A stretch of 64,000 bases of DNA from Mucilaginibacter phenanthrenivorans (GCF_024721155.1 NZ_JAHVAP010000023.1:21289-85288), one strand, 5' to 3'; counted from the stretch's first letter, positions 26,605 through 35,712 are shown. Numbers and translations: made by a program. The notes: generated by a model from the sequence alone, not told the origin.

Positions 26605-26612
26605 CAAAGTTA
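26605..26612 (-). promoter_or_regulatory. -7 box upstream of atpD
   Basis: On the minus strand TAACTTTG matches TAnnTTTG. The only TTTG nearby (26627-26624) is just 11 bp away, so the -33 element is not convincing; the start of transcription would fall near 26598-26601. Confidence 0.35.
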
Positions 26613-26656
26613 TGATTTATATACAAATATTAAAATAGGAGTTGCAAGTTTTTTTT

Positions 26657-26732
26657 AGCCCATAGTCGATCGTCCATGGACCATAGTTTAAATCCCGGAA
26701 TTGCTATTGACTATCGACCATGGGCTATCGAC
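26657..26732. repeat. CATAGTCGAT/CCATGG-word inverted repeat
   Basis: AGCCCATAGTCGATCGTC on the left and GACTATCGACCATGGGCT on the right are complementary at 16 of 18 positions; further CCATGGACCATAG and CTATCGAC words lie inside. It lies between the quinone oxidoreductase stop (26737) and atpD. Confidence 0.65.
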
Positions 26733-26736
26733 TTTT

Positions 26737-27723
26737 TCACACCTGCCAACTGATAACAATTTTCCCGATATGTTCACCACTTTCCATCAGCTTATGGGCT
26801 TGAGCAGCTTTATCAGCAGGGAAAACCTTATTTATTATTGGCTTTATTTTGCCCGATGCAATCAGTGGCCAGATAACCTGTTCAAGTTTTTGAGCGATTT
26901 TGGCTTTAAACGCAATCTCCCTTGAGCGCAGCATGGAGCCGGTTATATTTAAACGCTTCCGCATCACAACGGACAGATCAACCTGCACATCCTTGCCGTT
27001 CATGGCATTGATTAATACCAGCCGCCCCTCGTCGGCTAATGACTTCAGGTTATCGGGCGTATAATCGCCGCCGATCATGTCCAGGATAACATCAACACCT
27101 TTGCCGTAGGTGAGTTGTTTAATAACATCGGCAAAAATTTCCGTTTTATAGTTGATGGCCTTAGCAGCGCCGAGTTCTTCGCAAAATCTGCATTTTTCAG
27201 CCGAGCCTGCGGTTACGTATACGGTGTGCCCCATAGCTTTTGCCATTTGGATAGCCGTTACGCCTATCCCGCTTGACCCACCGTGAACCAGCAGGGTTTC
27301 ATCACCCTTCAATTGCCCCCGGTCAAACACGTTGCTCCACACGGTAAAGAATGTTTCGGGCAGGGATGTCGCCTCCTCAAAGGATAGATTGCCGGGGATA
27401 GGTAAACATTGTCCTTCGGGTACATTGCAATATTCGGCATAGCCACCGCCTGTTACCAAGGCGCAAACTTTATCGCCGACCTTCCAGTGGGTAACTTTGG
27501 CGCCAACTTCGGCAATAACACCAGCAATTTCAAGTCCGGGAATATCCTGCGGGGCTCCCTGTGGTGGTGGGTAGTTGCCCTTACGCTGGAAAACATCGGG
27601 GCGGTTAATACCGGCGGCGTGTACCTTTACCAACACCTCGGTATCGGCGCAGGCAGGGGTGGGGCGTTCAGCAAGCTGCAAAACTTCCGGGCCTCCGGGC
27701 TGGGTTATAACGATGGCTTTCAT
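26737..27723 (-). CDS. NAD(P)H-quinone oxidoreductase, zinc-free MDR family
   Basis: 328 residues of the quinone oxidoreductase/PIG3 branch: N-terminal MKAIVITQPGGPEVLQL, GINRPDVFQRKGNYPPP, a Rossmann motif VHGGSSGIGVTAIQMAKAMG, then AINYKTEIF and DMIGGDYTPDNL. Structural-zinc cysteines of alcohol dehydrogenases are absent. Expected to reduce quinones or conjugated carbonyls with NADPH; the true substrate is not known. Confidence 0.9.
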   Translation of the reverse strand: MKAIVITQPGGPEVLQLAERPTPACADTEVLVKVHAAGINRPDVFQRKGNYPPPQGAPQDIPGLEIAGVIAEVGAKVTHWKVGDKVCALVTGGGYAEYCNVPEGQCLPIPGNLSFEEATSLPETFFTVWSNVFDRGQLKGDETLLVHGGSSGIGVTAIQMAKAMGHTVYVTAGSAEKCRFCEELGAAKAINYKTEIFADVIKQLTYGKGVDVILDMIGGDYTPDNLKSLADEGRLVLINAMNGKDVQVDLSVVMRKRLNITGSMLRSREIAFKAKIAQKLEQVIWPLIASGKIKPIINKVFPADKAAQAHKLMESGEHIGKIVISWQV

Positions 27724-27736
27724 TAGGTAAAGATAG

Positions 27737-27812
27737 GAGTAAAGTCAATAGTCCTGAGTCTAAAGTCGATAGTCTTTTGACTTCAGACTCAAGACTTAGA
27801 ACTTCAGACTCC
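27737..27812. repeat. AGTC-word inverted repeat
   Basis: Words TAAAGTCAATAGTCCTGAGTC and AAAGTCGATAGTC are followed by GACTTCAGACTCAAGACTT and ACTTCAGACTCCCG, complements of the same AGTC/GAGTC core. Spans the gap between the permease stop (27816) and the oxidoreductase start (27723). Confidence 0.6.
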
Positions 27813-27815
27813 CGC

Positions 27816-30179
27816 TCATTCACTCCTCAAACTATCCACCGGGTTCACTAATGCGGCCCTTATACTTTGATAGCTAACCGTAATAAATGCTATTGCTAAT
27901 GCCCCCAAAGCGGTAACTGCCACAACCCACCATTGAATATTTTGACGATAGGCAAACCCCTGCAACCATTTCTGCATAATGAGCCATGCCAGCGGGGTAG
28001 CTATTATGATAGAGATCAATACCAGCTTAACAAAATCTTTAGATAGCAGGGCCACAATTGTGGCTACTTCAGCGCCCAATACCTTACGGATGCTGATCTC
28101 GCGGTTACGCTGCTCGGCGGCGTAGGCTGCAAGGCCGAATAAACCAAGACACGCAATAATAATGGCCAGCGTGGTGAATACAATAAAGATGCTGCCCATG
28201 CGCTGCTCGTTATTATACAGTGCGTTAAAATCATCGTCCATAAAGGAATATTCGAAATGCAGGTTAGGCTGTAGTGCCTTCCACCTGTTTTCGATATTTT
28301 GCATTAACGAGGGCAAATTAGCGGTGTTGAGCCTTACACTTAGTGATGCCATCCAATCATTATTCATTACCAGCATTACGGGGGCGATGTTATCCCGCAG
28401 GGAACTGAAATTAAAGTCCTTTACCACGCCGATGATCTGGTAGTCTTTTCCATCTTTTATTTTCGCTGCGGGATCACCTTTGTAGCCGATCATTTTTGCC
28501 ATTGTTTCGTTGATGATCACCGAGTTTGAATCTGTAAGGAATTGCGCATTGAAATTACGGCCTTGTACCAGCTTCATCCCCATGGTACTGATATAATCGG
28601 CGTCTACCTGCCAAAACTGAGTTTCAATATTTTTAACTGTGCCGGCACCAACATAATTCAGGGCGCTTAAATTTGAGGTAGGCAGGTAGTGCGTCAGGGT
28701 GGCATTGAGGACACCCGGTAATTGTTTAACCTGCTCCTTTAGTACTTTCGGATCAATGGAACTAACGTTTTTTATTATCAACACCTGGTTTCGGTTAAAG
28801 CCAAGGTCCTTATTCCGGATATAAGTGAGCTGATTATAGATGACAAGTGTACCAATAATAAGGAATATGGATACGGAAAACTGAAATACCACCAAAAAGC
28901 TGCGCAGAAAGCTGCCTTTAAAACCTGTGGCTAATTTCCCTTTTAAAACCTGGATGGGTTGAAAAGCGGAAAGAAAGAATGCTGGGTACGACCCGGCAAG
29001 CACTCCAACCACAATTATAATAATCAGCATTGCTGGTAACAGCCATGTAAATGTGTGGGCAGTTATTGCTAATGATTTCCCGGCGATTTGATTAAACAAA
29101 GGCAATATAGCCCAAGCCGCAAATACAGCTATAACGGTAGCTGCTAGTGTAACCATTATCGATTCCGACAGAAATTGCGCTATCAAATATTTACGCGATG
29201 AACCTAACACCTTGCGTACGCCAACCTCGCGGGCACGGTTTGCCGAACGTGCCGTTGAAAGGTTCATGAAGTTAATACAAGCCAGGATCAATATAAATAT
29301 GGCGATAGCCGAAAATATGTAGATGTATTGCACATATCCATTTATCCCAAGTTCCCTTTGCCTGTTTGAGTGCAGGTGGATCTCGTTTAGTGGCGTTAAA
29401 TTAAGTCTGATATAATTGCCCTTTGCTTCAAATTTATTGTAGTCAAAAGCCGGAGTGGTTTCGTTTCTGCGGATAAGGGCGGCAAACTTTGATTCCAATT
29501 TTTTACGATCAGCACCCTGTTTAAGAAGGATATAGGTATTGGTATTAAAGTGTGCCCAACTGTTATCATGATTAGGCCCCATGGCTATAAAAAGATCAGC
29601 CTTAAAATGTGATTGGGCGGGCATATCTTCAATAACCCCTGTTACTTTATAACTGGTACTGTCGGTAACCAAAAACAGGGTTTTACCAACCGCATCTGTG
29701 GTATTAAAATATTTCAGGGCGATGGTTTGGGTAATAACAATTGTATGAGGCTCGGCAAGCGCAGTTTTTGGATCGCCGTGCTGCATGGGTAAGGTAAATA
29801 TGTCAAATATGCCGCCGGAGCAATAAAATGCTTTTTTCTCATCTATAACTTCATTGCCTTTTTTAAAGCGGACATTTACACCCTGCCCTATCCGCATTGA
29901 TCTTTCTACCTCAGGAAATTCTTTTAGCAGGGCATCGCCAACCGGCGGCGCTGTTATGGCAAAGGAGGTTTCATTGCTGCCGGCCTTAAGATCGGTATTT
30001 ACGCGATAAATCCTGTCGTATTTGGTATTAAAACGGTCGTAACTCAACTCATCAATCACATAAAAAACAATAAGCAGGCAGGTTGCCAGGCCTAATGCAA
30101 GCCCCAGGATGTTGATGAATGTGAATCCTTTGTTTTTTAATAAGCTGCGAAATGCGGTTTTGATGTAGTTTCTAAACAT
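27816..30179 (-). CDS. ABC transporter permease, MacB/FtsX type
   Basis: 787 residues. N-terminal span (FTFINILGLALGLATCLLIVFYV), a periplasmic MacB-PCD-like domain, a first FtsX block with three spans (about 285-440), a second periplasmic domain and a second FtsX block at the C-terminus (LAIIIACLGLFGLAAYAAEQRNREISIRKVLGAE, split here at its ends). The phrase NREISIRKVLGA and the first block's REVGVRKVLGS are hallmarks. Such large stand-alone permeases are common in Bacteroidota; no ATPase gene is adjacent, so its partner lies elsewhere. Export of peptides, lipoproteins or envelope signals is possible. Confidence 0.9.
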   Translation of the reverse strand: MFRNYIKTAFRSLLKNKGFTFINILGLALGLATCLLIVFYVIDELSYDRFNTKYDRIYRVNTDLKAGSNETSFAITAPPVGDALLKEFPEVERSMRIGQGVNVRFKKGNEVIDEKKAFYCSGGIFDIFTLPMQHGDPKTALAEPHTIVITQTIALKYFNTTDAVGKTLFLVTDSTSYKVTGVIEDMPAQSHFKADLFIAMGPNHDNSWAHFNTNTYILLKQGADRKKLESKFAALIRRNETTPAFDYNKFEAKGNYIRLNLTPLNEIHLHSNRQRELGINGYVQYIYIFSAIAIFILILACINFMNLSTARSANRAREVGVRKVLGSSRKYLIAQFLSESIMVTLAATVIAVFAAWAILPLFNQIAGKSLAITAHTFTWLLPAMLIIIIVVGVLAGSYPAFFLSAFQPIQVLKGKLATGFKGSFLRSFLVVFQFSVSIFLIIGTLVIYNQLTYIRNKDLGFNRNQVLIIKNVSSIDPKVLKEQVKQLPGVLNATLTHYLPTSNLSALNYVGAGTVKNIETQFWQVDADYISTMGMKLVQGRNFNAQFLTDSNSVIINETMAKMIGYKGDPAAKIKDGKDYQIIGVVKDFNFSSLRDNIAPVMLVMNNDWMASLSVRLNTANLPSLMQNIENRWKALQPNLHFEYSFMDDDFNALYNNEQRMGSIFIVFTTLAIIIACLGLFGLAAYAAEQRNREISIRKVLGAEVATIVALLSKDFVKLVLISIIIATPLAWLIMQKWLQGFAYRQNIQWWVVAVTALGALAIAFITVSYQSIRAALVNPVDSLRSE

Positions 30180-30237
30180 AATGATGAATTAAGCTTCGAT
30201 AAAGCTATAACTAAATATTTAGTTATGCAAGTAAAGC

Positions 30238-31446
30238 TCACTTTTTATCATCGGCGCCCATTATCTCATGCACTTTTTTATCCAGATCTGCCATATTGCC
30301 TTCACCATGTTTTTTTAAGTCGAAATTTGCCTTCCCCCGATAACGCCCGGCTATTCTACCATTGTTATCAATTAAAATAAACAAGGAGGGGGGCAGTCCC
30401 TGAATATCGTATAGCCCCCACAAGCCATCGTCGCCGGCATTCCTTGCCCGTACGTGATGCCATATAGCTGTACTATCGTTCGCTATGGCGGTTTCCCATT
30501 CCTTTTTGGAAAAATCAAAGGATATGCCTATTACTTCTAAACCCTTGCTGTGATACTTATTATATAATTGTTTTAGATGCCGGGTTTCTTCACGTTGAGG
30601 AACGCAATAGCTTCCCCAAAACTCAAGTATTAAATAATGCTTACCTATAAATGATTTAAGATTAAGCGATCTCCCTGCTACATCTGTTTTGGAAAATAAT
30701 GGAGCCATGCTTCCAACGGCGGAAATTTTTCGCTGGTCTAAATTATTTTTTACAGATAACCCTGCTATACTACTTTTCACGGCCGATGCGAATGAATTAT
30801 AAAATGCATAAGCGGAATCAAGTGGAAGTGTTCTTCCAGCAACATAGTTATCCAGCAAATAGGCGCTTAAATAGGAGGAGGGATGAGTACTTATAAAGTT
30901 GTAATCGATATGTTTTCCATGCTCATTGTACTTGTCTATCTGGCTTGCTATTTTTACATGAGCGGTGTGGTTTTTTGGCGTATTACCGGCTGCTTCAACT
31001 TTGAACAGCTCATTGTACAAAGAATCCTTTACCTTGTTAGTTGGCTTCATCAGTTCTTGTAAACCGTCCAAATCATTTTGCATGGCAGAGCCGGTTATCT
31101 TAGCACGGTCAAAATGATTTCCTTCAACATCCACTGTCATAGTACCAGGAGACAGGAATATTTCGCTGGCATATGATTCATTTTCCGACTTTGGTTTCCC
31201 ATCCCGCATTAGCCAGGCGTCTACGGGACTTTTAAGTTGAAGCTCAAAATAAAACGCCTTGTTTTTTACCCTCGATTTATAGTTATGCCTTTTTTTATTT
31301 TCATCCGAATAAGACAGATACATAACCGTTGCCGTTCTCCCGGTCACGGTTCCTGTTAGCCTTACATAACCTGTTTTCTTATTTTGCGCACAAAGAATGT
31401 GGGGAAATAAAACAAAAAGACTTAACAGGTTCAATAAGGTTTTCAT
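30238..31446 (-). CDS. TlpA-like thioredoxin-fold protein with incomplete CxxC motif
   Basis: 402 residues, signal peptide (ending LFPHILCAQ). Residues about 25-130 resemble the DUF4369 beta domain that precedes thioredoxin domains in Bacteroidota; from about 245 (VGSMAPLFSKTDVAGRSLNLKSF) comes an AhpC/TSA-TlpA thioredoxin fold with the cis-proline region GLPPSLFILID. The active site reads FWGSYCVPQREE: Cys281 is present but the second cysteine is replaced by Gln284, so a normal disulfide exchange cycle is not possible with this motif alone. It may act as a mono-thiol protein or have lost redox function. Ends 58 bp before the ABC permease on the same strand. Confidence 0.8.
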   Translation of the reverse strand: MKTLLNLLSLFVLFPHILCAQNKKTGYVRLTGTVTGRTATVMYLSYSDENKKRHNYKSRVKNKAFYFELQLKSPVDAWLMRDGKPKSENESYASEIFLSPGTMTVDVEGNHFDRAKITGSAMQNDLDGLQELMKPTNKVKDSLYNELFKVEAAGNTPKNHTAHVKIASQIDKYNEHGKHIDYNFISTHPSSYLSAYLLDNYVAGRTLPLDSAYAFYNSFASAVKSSIAGLSVKNNLDQRKISAVGSMAPLFSKTDVAGRSLNLKSFIGKHYLILEFWGSYCVPQREETRHLKQLYNKYHSKGLEVIGISFDFSKKEWETAIANDSTAIWHHVRARNAGDDGLWGLYDIQGLPPSLFILIDNNGRIAGRYRGKANFDLKKHGEGNMADLDKKVHEIMGADDKK

Positions 31447-31589
31447 TTGGAAAATTAATGCTCTAAAATAGCTCTTATTAAAATGGGGTTGGTAATATTA
31501 TCGGTTACAAAAACAGATATTTGAAACTTTTTACATTATCAAAACAAACATTCATTTTATTATCATTCCTTTGCATAAAAAAACTACTT

Positions 31590-32051
31590 ATGTCATTACA
31601 ACCAGGCTCAGCCGCTCCGCAATTCACTTTAGTTTCATCAGCATTAAAAGAAGTTTCATTAGCCGATTTTAAAGGTAAAAAAGTAGTGCTGCACTTTTTC
31701 CCAATGGCTTTTACAGGTGTTTGTACAACTCAATTGTGCACCATGCGCGATAATTTTGGCTATTATGATGGCCTTAACGCTACCATATTAGGGATCTCTG
31801 TTGATTCTCCTTTTACCCTGGCAAAATTCAAGGAAGAGAACAACTACCAGTTTGAGCTTTTGTCCGACTTTAATAAAGAGGTTTCAACGGCGTATGGCGC
31901 TATATATGAGCAGTTTGCATTTGGTTTGAAGGGTGTATCAAAACGCGCTGCATTTGTAATAGACGAAGAGCAGAATATAGTTTATGCAGAGGTTTTAGAA
32001 TCAGCCGGCGACCTGCCTGATTTTGCTGCAATTGCCGAAGCGGTAAAGTAA
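31590..32051 (+). CDS. Peroxiredoxin (thiol peroxidase)
   Basis: 153 residues, thioredoxin fold. FFPMAFTGVCTTQLCTMRD carries the peroxidatic cysteine (TxxC pattern) and a second Cys four residues on; SVDSPFTLAKFKEENNYQFELLSD and RAAFVIDEEQNIVYAEV complete the AhpC/TSA pattern, closest to the AhpE/BCP-like group. It reduces peroxides with an unknown thiol donor. An upstream in-frame start at 31521 would add 23 hydrophobic residues looking like a signal sequence, but family similarity starts at ATG 31590 (MSLQPGSAAPQFTL). Confidence 0.88.
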   Translation: MSLQPGSAAPQFTLVSSALKEVSLADFKGKKVVLHFFPMAFTGVCTTQLCTMRDNFGYYDGLNATILGISVDSPFTLAKFKEENNYQFELLSDFNKEVSTAYGAIYEQFAFGLKGVSKRAAFVIDEEQNIVYAEVLESAGDLPDFAAIAEAVK

Positions 32052-32086
32052 TTTGAAAAAAATTATAACGGAATGAAAAGAAATCC

Positions 32087-32094
32087 TATTTTTG
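32087..32094 (+). promoter_or_regulatory. -7 box of tRNA-Arg
   Basis: TATTTTTG matches TAnnTTTG, 16 bases before the tRNA, and is followed by CAGTCCGTT, nearly the same as the sequence after the promoters at 63852 (CAGCCCGTT) and 63958 (CAGTCCC). No good -33 element is seen at the expected distance. Confidence 0.55.
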
Positions 32095-32110
32095 CAGTCC
32101 GTTAAAAAAA

Positions 32111-32184
32111 GCACTTGTAGCTCAATTGGATAGAGCACCTGACTACGGATCAGGAGGTTAGGGGTTCGACTCCCTTCAAGTGCA
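32111..32184 (+). tRNA. tRNA-Arg (anticodon ACG)
   Basis: A 74-base cloverleaf: acceptor arms GCACTTG and CAAGTGC with discriminator A, D-arm region AGCTCAATTGGATAGAGC, anticodon stem CCTGA/TCAGG around loop CTACGGA (anticodon ACG), and T-loop GGTTCGACTCC. CCA is not encoded. ACG is expected to be edited to ICG and to read CGU/CGC/CGA. Confidence 0.95.
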
Positions 32185-32190
32185 CTTGTT

Positions 32191-32280
32191 TAAGTCCAAA
32201 GTCAGTAGTCCGAAGTCTAAAGTCAAAACCTCTGATTTTGCTTAGAGACTAATTACTCACGACTTCTGACTCATGACTAA
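32191..32280. repeat. AGTC-word inverted repeat after tRNA-Arg
   Basis: TAAGTCCAAAGTCAGTAGTCC and GAAGTCTAAAGTC on the left, GAGACTAATTACTCACGACTT and CTGACTCATGACTAA on the right. Same AGTC core as at 27737-27812 and 32899-33040. Confidence 0.55.
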
Positions 32281-32281
32281 T

Positions 32282-32312
32282 AAGCCTTTCTGTATAGTAC
32301 CGAAAGGCTTTT
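32282..32312 (+). terminator. Intrinsic terminator between tRNA-Arg and adk
   Basis: AAGCCTTTC and GAAAGGCTT form a perfect 9-bp stem with an 11-base loop, followed by TTTT. The adk ATG is only 15 bases further, so adk transcripts would have to read through or start near here. Confidence 0.7.
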
Positions 32313-32326
32313 AATTTGATAAAAGC

Positions 32327-32899
32327 ATGCTGAACCTGGTATTGTTTGGTCCTCCCGGAGCTGGGAAAGGGACACAATCACAAAAACTTATAGAGAAATA
32401 CGGATTGATCCATTTATCAACGGGCGACATATTGCGCGGTGAGATTTCACAGGGAACCGAGCTTGGTTTAGAAGCAAAGAAACTGATGGATGATGGCAAA
32501 TTGGTTCCGGATGCGGTAGTTATCGGCATGATCAGCCACAAGCTGGATGCCAATAAGGATGCTAAAGGGTTTATTTTTGATGGCTTTCCACGTACTGTTG
32601 CACAGGCAGAAGCATTAGATACATTGCTTGAAAGTAAAAATGCACCCATATCGGGCATGATAGCGCTTGAAGTTAATGACGATGAGCTGGAGCAGCGTTT
32701 ACTGCTTAGAGGCAAAGATTCAGGCAGGCCTGATGATGCTAACCCGGAAGTTATCCGTAAAAGAATAAAAGAATATAACGATAAAACGGCACCTGTTGCC
32801 GGTTTTTATCAAGGTCAAAATAAATATAAAAGCATAAACGGCATCGGTTCGGTTAACGAAATTTTTGATGCTATTAATGCGATTATAAGTTCATATTAA
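32327..32899 (+). CDS. adk: Adenylate kinase
   Basis: Interconverts ATP, AMP and ADP. 190 residues, the short form without the zinc LID insertion. P-loop GPPGAGKGTQ (8-17), AMP site STGDILRGE, FDGFPRTVAQAEAL, LID region LLRGKDSGRPDD and RIKEYNDKTAP. Start MLNLVLFG is conserved. Followed by an AGTC-word hairpin and obgE. Confidence 0.96.
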   Translation: MLNLVLFGPPGAGKGTQSQKLIEKYGLIHLSTGDILRGEISQGTELGLEAKKLMDDGKLVPDAVVIGMISHKLDANKDAKGFIFDGFPRTVAQAEALDTLLESKNAPISGMIALEVNDDELEQRLLLRGKDSGRPDDANPEVIRKRIKEYNDKTAPVAGFYQGQNKYKSINGIGSVNEIFDAINAIISSY

Positions 32900-33040
32900 G
32901 TCCGAAAGTCGGGAAAGTCAGTAAAGTCCGAAAGAAGGAAGAATATAGTCCTGAAGGTATAGATCGTTAGTAAAGTCCGGAAGATTAGGCAGTTCGCTTA
33001 GTATCTTTCGGACTTTACTGACTTTCGGACTTTCCCGACT
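32899..33040. repeat. AAAGTC-word inverted repeat with permuted words
   Basis: Left arm 32899-32934 and right arm 33005-33040 are both 36 bases. Read on the same strand, left is AGTC, CGAAAGTC, GGGAAAGTC, AGTAAAGTC, CGAAAG and the right complement is AGTC, GGGAAAGTC, CGAAAGTC, AGTAAAGTC, CGAAAG: the same words with two exchanged; the last 21 bases pair perfectly. The loop carries more copies (TAAAGTCCGGAAG). It starts at the last base of the adk stop and ends 15 bp before the obgE start. Confidence 0.8.
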
Positions 33041-33054
33041 CAAAACAAATAAAA

Positions 33055-34053
33055 ATGTCTCAAGGTTCAAATTTTGTTGATTATGTGAAGATCTGTTGCC
33101 GCTCTGGCCACGGAGGGGCCGGTTCTGCGCATTTGCACCGCGATATATTAACTTCAAAAGGCGGTCCGGATGGTGGTGACGGTGGTCGTGGCGGGCACGT
33201 TATAGTAAAAGGTAACGCCCAGCTATGGACAATGCTGCACCTTAAATACCGTAAGCACGTAATTGCAGGCGACGGCGATGCGGGCGGAAGTTCACTACGC
33301 AGCGGTAAAACGGGAAGGGACGAGATCCTGGAAGTGCCGTTGGGTACCACAGTGAAAAACGCGGAAACCGGCGAAATTATATTCGAGATTACAGAGGACG
33401 GCGAAACAAGGATCTTAACGCCCGGCGGCAGGGGCGGGCAGGGGAACTGGCACTTTAAAACATCTACACAACAAACCCCACGCTATTCACAACCCGGCGA
33501 AGAAGGCCAGGAAGACTGGAATATTTTAGAGTTAAAGGTATTGGCAGATGTTGGCCTGGTAGGTTTCCCGAATGCAGGTAAATCAACCTTGCTTTCTGTA
33601 GTATCCGCGGCTAAGCCAGAGATTGCAGATTATGCGTTTACCACTATAGTGCCAAACCTGGGAATAGTTGCATACAGGGGCGGAAAATCGTTTGTGATGG
33701 CTGATATACCCGGGATAATAGAGGGGGCATCGCAAGGGAAGGGTTTAGGCTTTCGGTTTTTGAGACATATCGAACGTAACTCAGTATTGTTATTCATGGT
33801 GCCGGCCGATACTAACCGTACCATCAAGGAAGAATACCAGATCTTACTGCACGAATTAAAGGAATATAACCCGGAGATGCTTCACAAGCCAAGGGTACTG
33901 GCTGTAACAAAGTCGGACATGCTTGATGATGAGCTGATGGATGAAATGAAAAAGGAACTTCCGGCGGATGTTCCCTCTATTTTTATCTCCTCGGTGGCCC
34001 AGAAAAACATCGATCAGCTGAAGGATTTACTTTGGAAGGAAATTAATTCTTAG
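33055..34053 (+). CDS. obgE: Obg-family GTPase (CgtA)
   Basis: 332 residues. N-terminal glycine-rich Obg domain (about 1-158: KICCRSGHGGAGSAHLHRD, GGPDGGDGGRGGHV), then the GTPase domain: G1 GFPNAGKST, G3 DIPGIIEGAS, G4 TKSD. Essential ribosome-associated GTPase acting in 50S assembly and stress signalling. No C-terminal OCT domain. Follows adk, a frequent neighbour. Confidence 0.95.
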   Translation: MSQGSNFVDYVKICCRSGHGGAGSAHLHRDILTSKGGPDGGDGGRGGHVIVKGNAQLWTMLHLKYRKHVIAGDGDAGGSSLRSGKTGRDEILEVPLGTTVKNAETGEIIFEITEDGETRILTPGGRGGQGNWHFKTSTQQTPRYSQPGEEGQEDWNILELKVLADVGLVGFPNAGKSTLLSVVSAAKPEIADYAFTTIVPNLGIVAYRGGKSFVMADIPGIIEGASQGKGLGFRFLRHIERNSVLLFMVPADTNRTIKEEYQILLHELKEYNPEMLHKPRVLAVTKSDMLDDELMDEMKKELPADVPSIFISSVAQKNIDQLKDLLWKEINS

Positions 34054-34054
34054 T

Positions 34055-34135
34055 TAGGGAGAGGTTGTAAGGGTTGCAAATGTTGTAGTGGGTAGAAAAA
34101 ACATTTACAACTCTTACAACAACTACAACCTTTTC
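34055..34135. repeat. GTTGTAAG-word inverted repeat
   Basis: GAGGTTGTAAGGGTTGCAAA and TGTTGTAGTGGG are answered by CATTTACAACTCTTACAAC and AACTACAACCTTTTCAAC. The right arm contains the last codons and stop of the convergent gene at 34123, so the word has been taken into coding sequence. Confidence 0.6.
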
Positions 34136-35712
34136 AACTTAGCGGCATACAACACATATTTATCACTTAGCATGGATAAGTTAAATCCTGCATAGCCAGG
34201 GAACGATTTCATTATCAGCTTTTCTTTTGGTCCATTGTAGCTTTCGGGCAATACAATAAACAGCGGACCTGCAAAACCATCATACGTGTATTCGTCCATA
34301 TCTATTTTAAAATCATCGGCAATGGGCGACAACGTGATAATCCTGTTATGCATGATCTCGAGTCCTAAGTCGTTTGAAATAAATACAAATACTGCATTCT
34401 TATTCTCCCGGTCGAGTTTCATTACTGCGTTAAGCGACTGCTGATCGATATTGATTTGTGAGATGCCTGTATTTCCTTTGGCGCTAAGGTTTTTATTGAT
34501 GCTGAATCCTTTAAATAAATAGTTAAAACTATAAGCGGCTATTCCCAGGCATAAAACAGTAAATGCCACCTGGTAAATGCGCTTCGATATGCTTATTAAA
34601 TAGATAATTCCCGGAACCACTAAAATGCCGATGATCCGGAAATGCCTTGCCTCGTAGGAGATATTCAATTGCCTTAAATAAATTACCCCGAAAAAGAGGA
34701 ATGCCGCACCATAAAAAACAAGGACAAATAATTTGTAATTACTGCTCGGAACCTTGCGGACGATAGTAATAACCAACCATACACTTAAAATAGCAAGCGC
34801 CACAACTATCAATACCGCCCACTGATGTGCTACCATCGGCTTGCCAAAGTTAAAAAGCAGACCGTGGAAAAAATCGTCCAATGAAAACCCGGAAAGCAAT
34901 GGGGTAGAAAGCGGGAACGTAAAGGTTTCAGCAGCAAACTTGATCCCTTTTGAAACACTGGCAGGGCTCTGTCCTTTGGAGAGGAAAAATATATAAATGC
35001 TGCCCACCGATAGTGCGGCAGAAATACCTATCCATAATCCTTTTTTTATCCATTCGATAACACCGGCGCCGCCTGATGATAGCCTGATCCACAAACAGCA
35101 AAGCCCTGCGGCATACATCCACAGGAACGACGATTTGCAGAAGAAACCAATCCATCCCGATAGGAGAACAAAAAGTAAAAGCTTCCAGTCTGTTTTTCGC
35201 AGTACGACGCAGCCATATAAGAACCAGCCCTCAAAAGCAAAAATCAGTACCTCGCCGCCGCTGTAAAACACATAAGGAACAAAGAAGGCAAAGGCCAGCT
35301 GGCAAATGATAAATAAAAGACTCAACACAGAAACAAATGGCGTAAAGCCGATCTTTTTAAAGAACGTATAAAAACCTGCGAGCCCGCAGATTTGAGCGAG
35401 CGCAACCGTTATTGAAAGTGCCTGCCCTGTGTTAACACTTGAACTTAGCTTAAAAAAGTAGGGCACTAAATATTGACCGGGCGACCACCAGACCATATAT
35501 TCATCGTAGTTTTGAGTAATATCACTTTGATCAGGAGCTGTAAAAACGTTAAACGGGCCGCCTAAATTCATACAACGCAGTACATGCAAACCGTTGGCTG
35601 CGTCCGGGAAAAGTGCCGGTGGGATGAAGAAAAGGATAATCCCTAAAGTTATCACAGTTATCCCTGTGGCCCAAAGGATGATCTTATAGAATCTAGTTTG
35701 TGTAAATGGCAT
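34123..35712 (-). CDS. Polytopic membrane protein, GT-C glycosyltransferase-like
   Basis: 529 residues with about eleven hydrophobic segments from residue 10 to about 400 and a soluble C-terminal part (about 410-529). The first loop (about 35-80, with DAANGLHVLRCMNLGGPF and DQSDITQNYDEYMVWWSPGQYLVPYFF) has acidic residues where GT-C enzymes such as ArnT/PMT hold their catalytic Asp. Its place at the end of an exopolysaccharide locus supports a role in sugar transfer from a lipid carrier (inference). I do not recognise a named family. Confidence 0.6.
   Translation of the reverse strand: MPFTQTRFYKIILWATGITVITLGIILFFIPPALFPDAANGLHVLRCMNLGGPFNVFTAPDQSDITQNYDEYMVWWSPGQYLVPYFFKLSSSVNTGQALSITVALAQICGLAGFYTFFKKIGFTPFVSVLSLLFIICQLAFAFFVPYVFYSGGEVLIFAFEGWFLYGCVVLRKTDWKLLLFVLLSGWIGFFCKSSFLWMYAAGLCCLWIRLSSGGAGVIEWIKKGLWIGISAALSVGSIYIFFLSKGQSPASVSKGIKFAAETFTFPLSTPLLSGFSLDDFFHGLLFNFGKPMVAHQWAVLIVVALAILSVWLVITIVRKVPSSNYKLFVLVFYGAAFLFFGVIYLRQLNISYEARHFRIIGILVVPGIIYLISISKRIYQVAFTVLCLGIAAYSFNYLFKGFSINKNLSAKGNTGISQINIDQQSLNAVMKLDRENKNAVFVFISNDLGLEIMHNRIITLSPIADDFKIDMDEYTYDGFAGPLFIVLPESYNGPKEKLIMKSFPGYAGFNLSMLSDKYVLYAAKLKRL

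Noticed and set aside
31521..31589. Signal peptide on the peroxiredoxin
   Set aside because: The hydrophobic extension comes from AT-rich leader DNA; family similarity starts at ATG 31590.
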